The translations under genes and the position numbers were made by a program. From Steromphala cineraria (Eukaryota > Mollusca > Gastropoda > Trochida > Trochidae): 64,000 nt of DNA. The notes under the pieces are model-generated. The model saw only the letters and a list, made by a program, of their open reading frames with translations. It did no database searches and had not been told where the DNA came from. Positions 22,401-34,400 of this stretch are shown here, piece by piece. Location: NCBI GenBank assembly GCA_916613615.1, contig OU744731.1, positions 53,395,289 through 53,459,288 of the forward strand, written 5' to 3'. The stretch's first letter is position 1; every line of letters begins with the position of its first letter.

Positions 22401-25400
22401 CTGACTTGATGTAGCCAAGGTCCTACCTCCAGGTTACGGAACGGTGCTAAACAAAGGGATGACGTCACCAGAGGTTTATAAGGCTTAGAAAGCTGAAACT
22501 TTGTGTAGAGACTCCTTGGCTAGTGAGGATTATAAATTGTAGCTTTGGTGGCCCTGTGACCACTAATAAGGGCCACAGGAGCCACACCCTAAAAACCTAT
22601 TTTCATCTTCTTCTCCAGAACCATAAGGCCTAGAAAGCTGAAACTTTGTGTACAGACTCCTTGGCAAGTGAGGATTATAAATTGTAGCTTTGGTTGCCCT
22701 GTGACCCCTAATAAGGGCCACAGATGCCATGACCTAAAAACCTATTTTCATCTTCTTCTCCAGAACCATAAGGCCTAGAAAGCTGAAACTTTGTGTAGAG
22801 ACTCCTTGGCTAGTGAGGATTATAAATTGTAGCTTTGGTTGCCCTGTGACCCCTAATAAGGGCCACAGATGCCATGACCTAAAAACCTATTTTCATCTTC
22901 TTCTCCAGAACCATAAGGCTTAGAAAGCTGAAACTTTGTGCACAGACTCCTTGGCAAGTGAGGATTATAAATTGTAGCCCCTAATAAAGGCAACAGGAAC
23001 GTCCTTCAAATCTATTTTATCTTCTTCTGAAGTATAAGGCCTAGAAAACTGAAACTTGTATCCATTATACTTAATTTTATGATTGGTGCCCCTGTGGCCT
23101 CTACAAAGGGGGAATCACATTGACCACACTCTACAGCATAATTGATGATGAAGCCTGATGAGCTACAGAGCCAATGGCTCTATTTTTATACATACATTTA
23201 GGAAATATAGTTGAAGTATTAGCAAGATTTACAACCTCTGTTTATAGGAACTACCCACTGAAGGCAAGGTTGGAGTTGATCCCTTCCTCTTCTCTGTGGG
23301 TAAGTTTGTTACCTTTTCTCTCTCTCAGTTCCTGAAGAATTGTGATTAGTCTGAACTATCTTCCCAATTTCCTTGGTTGGATGCAATCATAGTTAGTTGT
23401 GCAGTCAGCAACTCTGTTTCCAGTCTAAGTAAACCTAGCCTCAATATTATCCGTTTCACTTTTATACTGAGTCTAAAAAGGTCTAGTTGAAGGTCGCGTC
23501 AGCCGACCTTTCTGCGACCTATGACCTTCCAACGTTATACGTGAGAAGGCAGAGTATTGTGGCTTGGTAAGCGGAGTTCTGATTGGTCAATTCGATACGT
23601 GGGCAGACTCAGTATAGAAGTGAAACGGATAATATTGAGGCTAGGTTTACTAAGACTGCTCTGTTTCAAATTAAACATTATGTCCCTATATCCTTTGAGA
23701 TTGGAAATTGACCATGTTTGCTATGCACATATAATTTCTGACAAGAATTATCATGGTCATAGATTTAGAATAATATTTTATGGGATGTAATCAAAGATTT
23801 CATAGCAATTTTGAAATTTGGCTTGTCTGATATAAAGGGTTTAATTTTGAAGAAATGACGTAATATCCTGTGCGGGCAGAAAACCTGTCAGGTGTATATC
23901 CATAAAACTTTTTTCGAGGAACATTTATGGATATTATGTTTTCTTTTAATGTGCAGAACAGTGGAAACCACTGTCTAAAGAGCTGAAACAGAATGGTCAC
24001 AGCCTTGTGCCGGTTGCGCAGAACTTGGTGGACCTTGTTTGGGATGACAGACCCCCACCCCCGACCAATCCCGTCATAACCCTCTCTCTCCAGTATACAG
24101 GTAGGAAGAAACCTTGTCATGACCCTTGTGGCCGTTCATTATACTGGAGAAAAGATAATGATACTGAATGATAAATCTAAAAATATAACCAACCTTACAT
24201 TCAACTACAAAGTAAACAGTTCAAACTTTGAGGGAGCTATGTGCTTACATTTATCTTTTAATACGTTGACAATGATTAATATGGACTTCAAATGATTCAC
24301 ATGACATGACGAGATCCAGCTGGAGTATGACCTCTTTACCCTTTGACCTATATCACAGGTCAGAGTTGGCAGGAGAAAGTGAAGAGAGTCCGAGACAAGC
24401 TTCACACCAAACAAGCATCAGCCATCATCCTCACAGCGCTGGATGAAATAGCATGTATGTCTTCTTCATCCTGCTACATCAGCGTATATGTCTCCGCGTT
24501 ATGCTACAACCTATCCCCTGATATCGTCCAATAGTATTCTGCCATATCGCTATATATAGCAAGCCAATCAAATGATGCCCTTTTAGCAATAGTGGCAAAC
24601 TGGTTTCTTGTCTGCGTTCCTCGTGCTCACCTCATGATTCAAATTTACCAATGGGAGTGCTATTAGATATTAAATCTGATTCTCATTGCAGGCTCCCGCT
24701 TAGCTCAAAATCGCGCTCTCTTAGATTTCCCGTTGCAACATCACTAGACAACAGTGTATGGAGTTTGAAATAGTTTGACTGAAAACAGACAGGCTATAAA
24801 AAGTGCTGAGTAACCTACCGCCAGCGATACGGCTGAATACCAGAAAAGGGTATCAGGGGATAGGTTGTAGCATAACGCGCAGACTTATACGCTGATGTAG
24901 CAGGATGTGTCTTCTTATGATCAACCCTCAACTTGCTGCTCCTCTAGCTGAGCCAATATTAAAAAATTTGGGAGATTTTATTGACTCAGTAGTGCCATAG
25001 GAATGTAAGCTGTAACCTGTGTTCAATTTCGGAACTTTGCACCATAATGTCACTGATATTTCCATTTTTGATCACACTTATCAAACCACTCAGTTATTGC
25101 TTAAGGTGCTATACTATGAATATTTTCTCCCTAGTCTAACCCGAGTTGAGATGTTTGTCGTTAAAAGTTAAAAAAAATTGTTTTCAGGGCTGTTCAACCT
25201 GCGAGGATCCGACATCACATTCAATCCAGTATTCTTTGCATATACAGTCATCACCTTTGATGGTGTATAGTAAGTCTCTCTTATATTAAGATATTCAAGC
25301 TATAACAAAAATACAATGTTCAATGCCTTTCTGTCACACTTTGTTTCTGAACCAAAATTGAGAAAAGGTTCTGATAAATGATGCAATCATATTTTGTATA

Positions 25401-28400
25401 CATTGGAACAAATGAAATTGGGCTCTCTTTATAAGAAATGATATTATATATATAAGAAATTTTTGATAAACCTTATGATAAGGAATAATAATCATCCAAA
25501 CTTAACATGCAAATGTGTTTAAACAGAAAAATTAAAGACTGAATTTGAGTTACAGGAATCAGAGACAAATAAAGATAAAATAGAGGAATCAAATGGGCCA
25601 TAATGATAATGAAAACTAACCCTGATATACAATTTTGGTATTCCATACAAAATAAATATACTTCTTGTTTTTCTTCTCCATAAATGATAAATAATCATCT
25701 TTACAATAATTGATCTATCGTTATTCACTAATAGACTTAAAAGAAAAGAAGCAAATTTGCTCTGGGCAATTTTTTTAACAGAAATGTTTTAAGGTATGCA
25801 AAAGAGTAACAGAAATGGATAATCATATCCAAATTTTCCATCATTCCATCCTAGTTCACAGGTTAAATTTTCTCAAGAATTGTTTTAGCGTGTTACATTA
25901 TTTTTTTTGAAATTAGTCAGAATCATGTGAAGAGATTCAATGAATAAACCTTTATTATCCCCCACCACGTCAGTGCGTCCGTCCGTCCGAGTTAAAGGGA
26001 ACACCTTTTCTCAGAACCTATTTAAGATAAGATAACCAAATTTGCTGTGTGATATCAAAACCTTCATGGAGTTCGAAAATCAGAATGTCAAAATAATTTT
26101 TTACGGAGTTATTGCCCTTACATGTTTTTTTGCTTTGTTCGAGGGTGTCGTCAAAGGGGACACGTTTTTTCAGAAAATATTTAAGATAGGTTAACCAAAC
26201 TTGCTATGAGTCTTCATTGTATCAATACCTTGATGGAGTTTGAAAATCAGAACTGCAAAATTTGTTTTGATGTTTTTGGACTGTTCGAGGGTGTCAACAA
26301 ATAGGACTATGTATCTCAGAAATTATTTAAGATAGGATAACAAACTTTGCCGTGTTTCTTCAGGGTATCAATACCTTGATGGAGTTGCAAAATGAGGTAA
26401 ATGCAATTACTTATTACAGAGTTTGCCTCATACAGGAAAATATTCGGAGCTTTAATAAAAACTTATTTGGCGGGGGATGTTGATGACCATGTCTTCTTGT
26501 TTATGTCTCACAATAGAATCATGTCTATTTCTCGTTGTAGTTTATTTGTTGACGAGAACAAAATGGACAAGACGGTGAGTGAACACCTGGAGGTCAAGGG
26601 GTCAGTGCAGATCACCAGCGATATGAGCGTTGAGATTCACCCGTACGAGGACATCAAGAGCTTTGTGGCCTGTCTCGCTGAAACATCCGACGGAAAAATA
26701 TGGGTAAGATTTTTATGAGAGTTATTAAGATAACTTTAACTTTCTTCAGGCTGAAACATTGTCCAAGGTTTTTGTTTCTCTGATATCTGATGGAAATTAT
26801 GCAGGTATGTTTTTATCTCCGATACCCGGTAGGCTGAAATATTGCCCTAGTGGGTGGTCTTGCCAAAATATTTGTTGAAAAAATTTGGGAATGTTTCTGA
26901 GATTAAGGTAACTTTGACAGTCTAAAGGGGTATTTAACAACAACTCGTTCCCTTACTCACTAAGGTCTATCAACTTATCATTTTCTGTTGAAATTAAGCC
27001 ATATGCTAATGGATTTTTGTTAGAAATTTTTCCTAATTTTTATATATTTAAACTTCACACTTTTAATTTGTTTTGAACCGGAAACTTAAAAACTTAAATT
27101 TTGGAACCAAAAGCATAACCATAATGGTATTGTAGGTTTTTAGCTCTGTAAGATGTTTAAGCTAATGTGATCAAATAATAACCTAAATAAATCTCTTGCT
27201 TTTAGACAATGATTCTTTTTCTAGTCAAGGCCCTTGTAAGATATAACTTGGCATTTATATGCTAAGCAGTGAGAGACTGAGTTTTCTCAAAGTGTTCTTG
27301 CCACCTATCTTTATTGATTAATATGTACATTCTCCTTTCATCACAAGTTTTTGAATATTTGTAGACCTGAATTTACCAAACCATCCGGTTATATTATATT
27401 ATCTTCTAATGTAATAATCAAATGAACTTTATTTTACGGAATAAAAGAATTGAATTGAATATCTAGCTAAACTATGCAAATCCATTAACCTACCTCAAAT
27501 GTGTTTGATGTCACTTTTTCAAGTCACAGATGGGATAATGTCATAAGTTCAATCGATGCAATGTTATCGTCATTACTAGGTTATGATACAAAAATTATAT
27601 GATATTGATAACTCTTATGTCCAGACTTTTTGGACGCAAATAACCACATTTTCAACCACAGAGGCATAAAATAAAGCGTATATTTCACTCATGACTGTGC
27701 TACTCTATCCCGTCACTCAAAGAGCGACACTCAAAACAAAAGATATCCTTTATATTCAAGTTGTTCATTTGTTGCAGGTTAGTGACAAGTCAAGCTACGC
27801 TATCTCAAGTCTCATTCCAAAGGTAACACATTTAAAGTTGATTCTTTTGTTCATTGCAATTAATGTACTTATTTATGAACCTGGCTTATGACATGGCTTG
27901 TCATTTTTTTCATCTCCAGAACTAGTTTGTATATCACTCGATTGTTTTTGGTTTAGTTTGTTTGAATTTGATGAGTAACGAAGCCCATGTTGAAATATCC
28001 TTTCACCAACATCTTTAAAGGGGCACAATGCGCTCGCGGGTTAATTAATTATTTGTTGGAAAAGCTTAATTAGCCAAGCGTAACGAGGTCGGAAATCTCA
28101 ATCAGCGTGACCACTACTCAGCGATGTTTGTTTTGCGCAGCGCCCTACTCGCGCAGTACTCAACCGGATACGAGATTGCTTATAAGTCCAAACAATATGG
28201 CCGAATAAAATCATCCTTATGTCCAATCAAACTTCAATACTAGGCATACCCAGTAACATCTGCAAACTTATTACGTACCAAAAATTAAAACATTCACTAA
28301 TATATCTTCGTGAGTTTATCATGAGGTAATAGACAAACTTTTTAGTTCAATATCACATGCCAAATATTAATGTGATTCAGAAATGTCACAAATATCACGA

Positions 28401-31400
28401 TATCATAAATGTATGTTGAATAATATACAAAGTACATGTAAATGAACTTTTTAATCAAAATCTTTTGGTTTTACAAATAGGACCTTTTTCCGAGAACTTA
28501 TTTCCTAGGCAAAATTAGGACTTTTTACCGGGACTTTTTTTACCTTGGACCGATTATAACCTTTCATAAAGATTTTTTTTATGAATGTGCGTTGCTGTTG
28601 TTAAATTGAGTTAAGATTTAATCTTTGTCTAAATGTCATCTTTCTTTAACAGGTATCATAAACAGTAATGTCTCCTTGGATTTCAGGCAGTGAAATAAAC
28701 AGGACTATTTTTACTTGTTTAATTGTGAGGATAATAAAATACATCGCTGATATTTGTAATCACTGTAATCACACCCAATACATTGATAAAATATATATCT
28801 CGTTAGTACCACCTTATCTATCTCTAATTTTCTTTTATGACGACCGGACACCTGTCATTTTATACGTTGTGTATCTATAGCAATGAAAGTGCGAAATGTC
28901 TAGTCGTATGACGTAAACAGTGACATAACTGTCCGGGCACTAACTAACTTGTCATCACAATAGGCGACAGATTGTCTGGCCTAGTGACCAACGAATTTGT
29001 ACATAACAGTGACCGCCGACTGTCTTGGTATCTTACTGCAGACCGAATGTCTAGACTAGTGACTAACGTATTCGTACATGGCAGGGACCGCCAATTGTCC
29101 TGGCACCTTTCTGCAGACAAAATGTTAACCAATGATATTGAAGAATATAATCCGACCAATGAAAAGCAGAAAAAGAATGTAAATTTATTTCATAGGACTC
29201 CCCTTCGTCACTATACCGGTATGTTAAACCTTGATGGATCATGTATGATGTTAATAAATACAGTGGATCATATACATGGATGCTTCTAGCAGGTATGTTT
29301 TTATCGTGTTCAATACGAGTTAAGGAAATACCCCCCCCCCCCCCCCCCCTCATTCAATATTTCGTAAAAAAAATATGATAAGATGAAAGAGAAGCAACCA
29401 TACCTTTGTGTAGGTTTATTCATAGAGGAAACGGGTTCGTAGATGGGATTTTTACAGGTTCGTAATGAAAAACAGTGTTTCGTATAGAGTGACAAATTGT
29501 GAAATAAGTTCATATAAGCAATAAATTATCATTGTAAATGATAGTATACAAATTCAAAGGAGAATAATTGTACATCCAATGTATAAATACGAACAATGTT
29601 ATGTCTTGTATAAATAAACTGAGTAGATACTTTGTAAATATTACATCAAACTATATAATATATATTCACAATATTAAATGAAAATCCACGAAGCTTTTTT
29701 CCCTGAAAAAAATCGGTCATGAAGGGGATTCCCCTGTCAAAACTACGACCGCATCTCGCTGGGCCAGTGCCCAGTCTTCACCACGTGACCTTGCTACCCG
29801 CTAAATCAATTACGTAACGGTCTCATTAACGGTGGTCAATTCGCCTTGACCCGCGAGCGCATTGTGCCCCTTTAACTTTCAGATATGACTTGAATGCCAA
29901 GCCATTTACAATATCTGGAAGCCTAATTCATTCTGTTTAAGTTTGAAGCTTAATGCGATAAGGAGCCAAGCCTTAAATTATTTTTATTTTGTCTTTTTTT
30001 TTTAATATGAAAGATTTTTGTTTAAAAATGAATTACAAAAATTATTTGCTTGTTAGTGTATAACAGCATTCTGAAAAGAGTCCTTTGAATATCATATGTA
30101 TAAAATATATAAACATGCCTCTCTCCTGCTTTGATATTCCCTTGCAATTAGGAATATCAATCTCAAAATGCATAAGTTCAACTTAGCATCACCTTTGTTC
30201 TGATTATTTATGAAACATCTACTTCTTCAAGCTGAACCGTGTGAGTGCCCAGTCACCAGTTGCCCCCTTCAAGGCTGTGAAAAACGAAACAGAGATTGCA
30301 GGCATGAAACGAGCTCATGTGAGTTTAATATTATTTGTTTACTAGTGGAATACATAGAGAATACTAAACGAATGGTAATGTGATAACATTTTTAAGCAAC
30401 GAGTGTATAGAATTGGTATCAGACGAACGAAAGTGAGCCTGATACCAAATTCTATTCACGAGTTGCTTAAAAATGTTATCACATTACCATGAGTGAAAAA
30501 TATTTCATTATCAAAAGATGCATTGATAAAATAAACACAAAGAAGCAACAAAAACTGTCACACATCATGGACTCACAAAGTGACGTCATCAGATCGCCAA
30601 GTGACGTCATCGGAATGTGTCCCGTTTCTAGGTCACGCTATGTAGGCGAACAGTGTCAACGGCAGTGATTGATTGAGTGATTACATTGACATGAGTTACT
30701 GAATGTGTTGATAGGAATCGGGAGATAAAACTTGTGGAAAAGTAGTTACACGATGTCATGTGTGCTTGTTGAAGGGAAAGGTTATGGTGGCATCGAAGCA
30801 AGTACACAGTCGAAGCGCCAAGTTAATGTTATGGTAGGCAGAGGAGGCAACACCGCTTGTGACGGCACAGAAGGTGGATAAGTGATCAAGCGAATGTTTG
30901 ATTTGTGCTGGGAAGCAAAAAGAAAATGCATTTAAAAAAACCCTAAGATAACATTCTTTTTGTTGAGAATGTAAAATTTGACAGTCGCCACTTATGAGTC
31001 ACTTGATTGGACAATGTCATGTGACGTTCAAAAGTAGTTTCGTTTCTTTGCACGAGATGGTAACACACTTGTGTGTTACCAACTCATTGATATCTAATGA
31101 GTGATCTCACCACGGTTGAGTAATACAAAGATCTATCAATGAAAATAAACTGTGTTCTCAGTCACGAGTAAAAATAATATTGGAACATGATTAACGAAAA
31201 AATTATGTGACATCAGGAATAAAGCTCTGATGTATGCACTTTTCATGATGTCATCTTGTTGCTTTGGCGATGGGCTCTATCTAAAGCCAACTAAGAGTGC
31301 GTTTGATTAGAGAACACGAGTGTCGAGTTGGGTTGGAATTGCGCATGCTTAGTGTGGATGTAGTCTTGTTTTAATCAAACAACAAGGACAAGACCAGCGC

Positions 31401-34400
31401 TTATAATCAAACATGGCAGCGCATGCTGTATCTATTCCACTAAACAAAATGATAAGTGATTCAGTTTGGAATTGATTAATTTTAATTCAATTTCCAAAAC
31501 CCCAATATGAACTCCTCATCACATTCCTCATGTCAATGCAGTTTTACGTGTTCCTTCTCAGTGGCTGCCATTTTAATGACGTTACAACACAGCTCACTCG
31601 CACAAAAATACAGTACACACTTGACCTAGTTAGCCAACCCGAGGGCTTGGTTCGTAGCGTTTGATTGGGGATGCAACACGACTCGACTTGAGAGTTGTCT
31701 GTTCAAACTTGCCCTAAAAGTAAATGCACTTCAATTTTGGTAACATTCAATGATTTTATCATAGAATCAATTTTCAAGTTTCTCTTTTCTTGACAAATAT
31801 AATATTCATCTCATCATGTGAGGCAGAAGAGTATTATATCATCTCTTATAAATAAGTTTATCTCTTATGGTTATGCAACTAAAATGATATTAATCCTCTG
31901 CCTCATTCAATTAGATATTCATAGTACTTGTCAAGAAAAGACAGATATCCACTTGAAATTTAATGATAATATGATAGTTTACTTATGTTGTGCTCATATA
32001 GTAAGACAAGGGGGTGGCCTTACAATCGCCTAAGGGGCAAGAATTTGCTAGAGTTACTAGTTTCGTCCGCTGTGTTGGGACTTGTCAGACTGAAGTAGCA
32101 ATGGAAATATAATCACTATCTCTTATAAATAAATGAACTATTATCACTTATGGCTATGCAACTAAAATAATATTAATCCTCTACCTCTCTCAATGAGATA
32201 TTCATGGTATTTGTCAAGATAAGACAGATATCCTCTTGAAATTTAATGATAATATGATAGTTTACTTATGTTGTGCTCAATTAAACCACCCAATGAGATA
32301 AGCTCACAGCCTTTCACACATTATGACTCCAGCAGTATTCAAAAAACCATTATGGCCTTTTCAATGAACCAAATTTCATTTTTTGACATCAATTATGTTT
32401 ATACCTCTATTTCTCTAGCTTGTTAAAAAGTAATCGTTTTTAATTTTGTCTGAGTATGAACCTCTTGAACTACTCCATGACCACAAAAGAGTTTTCCTGC
32501 ATGTTCAGCTTTTGTGAAAAAAAGAAATTTTGTCGTCCATTCCTTCAAACTAACAAATTAGTCCAATTTCAACTGATAATCTGAAAGTTCAATCAATGAA
32601 CATTATAGACAACCTGAACTTGTAACTCTGCTGTTGGTTCATCAGACAAAAATTTACAATTAGAGGGGCAGTAGGATGTTTTTTTTAAATTTCATATTTT
32701 CAATTTTTAACTGGTAATTGTACGTTAATGATAAATGTATTATTTTGATAGTGTCAAAAAATCTCATAACATTATCCATAGTCAGAGAACAAATGATAAA
32801 TATTCACATAAAGTCCATTGGTGGCCATTTTTGTGTGAAGACCTTTAATTCATTTTGTGTAAGGAAAAGGAATCGCATGGCTGAACTTCATATTATATTT
32901 TTGATTGATTACTGCTTCATTTGGTTTAGATACATTGTCTTTCAACTGGAATTCTTTATATTCATTTTCCTGACATAACCTTATATGCCCCCTAAAACAT
33001 GCTACTGCCCCTTTAAGATCTGATAAAAGATTATTGAAATTTTACAAATAACATTGACGTTTTTTATTATAATTTCTAGGTGAAAGATGCAGTAGCAGTT
33101 TGTGAATTTCTTCTGTGGCTAGAAAAACAGGTGAGTTGCCTCTGTATCAAGGTCAAAATATTATTTAAGTCCTTATAATATCTTGGCATGATAATTATTT
33201 AAACTTTTAAGCTGGTTAAATGCAGAGCTTATTATAATATTCGAAAGCATTGGAAACATTCTTTTTTTGAAGTTATGCCAAGCCATTATTGTTGTTTTCT
33301 AAGATGTTATTTAAGTTTTAAACCAGGGTATCAGATTTGTTCATAAAGTCTTCTTTTTATACTAACTCTAATAAGAACATTGCTGATTGGGTTTGATAAA
33401 ACCAGCCAGTGTAAAGACAGTACATGTATACCACCTGTCCAATGAAATCAGTTACCATTGTTACTTCAGATCATATTGGATGGAATTACATGCGACTTTT
33501 GCAAAATAATGTATCATGGCAAGACTACAAAATTAGATACAGGTTTTGTTGCTTGAAGTTCAAAATTGAAGTAATAGAGTTTGGCAATAGAAACATTATA
33601 TGAAAGAATTATATGTCTCTTTGCCTGGTATGCAGAGGTATTTTTCTTGCGAAGATAAGACTCTGTATCCTATCTAACACAGCAGTCTCGGCTGTTTTAC
33701 TGTCAAATTCTTTGCAAAGAGCCAAAAGCTGTGAAAGGGATTTTGAGAATGGAACTACAACCTCCTTAGTTTGGTTTTAAAGGAGCAGTAGCACGTTTTT
33801 AGGGGGAATATAAGGTGATGTCAGAAAAATGAAAATTAATAGTTCCAATTGAGAACAATGTTTTTAAACTAAATGGAGCAGTAATAATTCAAATATATAA
33901 CGTAACGTTTAGCCATACGATTCCCTTTTCTTACACCAAATGAATTAAAGGTGTTCACAAAAAATGGCCGCCAATGGATGTTATGTGAATCTCCATACTT
34001 TGTCCACTGACTATGGATGATTGGCTTGTGTAACGAATTTTTTGACACTGTCAAAATAATACATTAAGCATTAACTTACAATTATCAGTGACATATATAA
34101 AATTATCAAAAAAACGTGCTACTGCCCCTTTAAACTTACTTATAGACTTAACTTAATTTTCTTATTCAAGGTTCCGAGCGGGAATGTGACCGAGATATCA
34201 GCTGCCAACCGCTTGGAGGAATTCAGAAGGTATTCATAATTAATAACCTTTCAGTTGTTATTAGACATTTTATCTTATTGAAATGTCATTAGAACTGTAA
34301 TTTATGAATATTTCTTATTTGATAGAAAGTAATGTTTACAAATCTGATATTAAAAACAGAACACAAAGAACCAAAATGTTTAAAGTAATTCAAATAAAAG

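Larger units (their letters stand above)
21425..22470. mobile_element. Insertion nested in the family 2 element
   Basis: This 1.05-kb block interrupts a family 2 body unit. ATAAG flanks both sides, a possible 5-bp target duplication. It begins with a 161-bp near-palindrome (21428-21588). It contains a tRNA-like segment (22115-22180) and ends with about four units near 37 bp (22299-22402), each with GATAGACCTCA. No transposase is seen. Confidence 0.5.
20847..23190 (+). mobile_element. Helentron-like element family 2, forward copy, interrupted
   Basis: The left end is TTTTTAGCTCATCTGGCCTG, followed by GTGTCCGGCGTCCGTCC and a CCGT/CCAT microsatellite. The body units near 120 bp each hold GTAGCTTTGGTGGCCCTG. 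The right end is GATGAGCTACA with a GAGCC-AAT-GGCTC hairpin and TATTTTT. TAGCTCATC and GATGAGCTA form the subterminal inverted repeat, the same architecture as family 1. It is split by a second insertion at about 21425-22470. It lies in XPNPEP1 intron 4. Confidence 0.75.

Noticed and set aside
26401..26718. Full 105-codon ORF as a separate gene
   Set aside because: Only 26541-26703 is real: it is XPNPEP1 exon 9. The upstream part is intron read through the acceptor.
32718..34054. ORFs sharing NTFNSF and GNRMA words, also at 59374
   Set aside because: The similarity reflects copies of one MITE family in both orientations, not a protein family.
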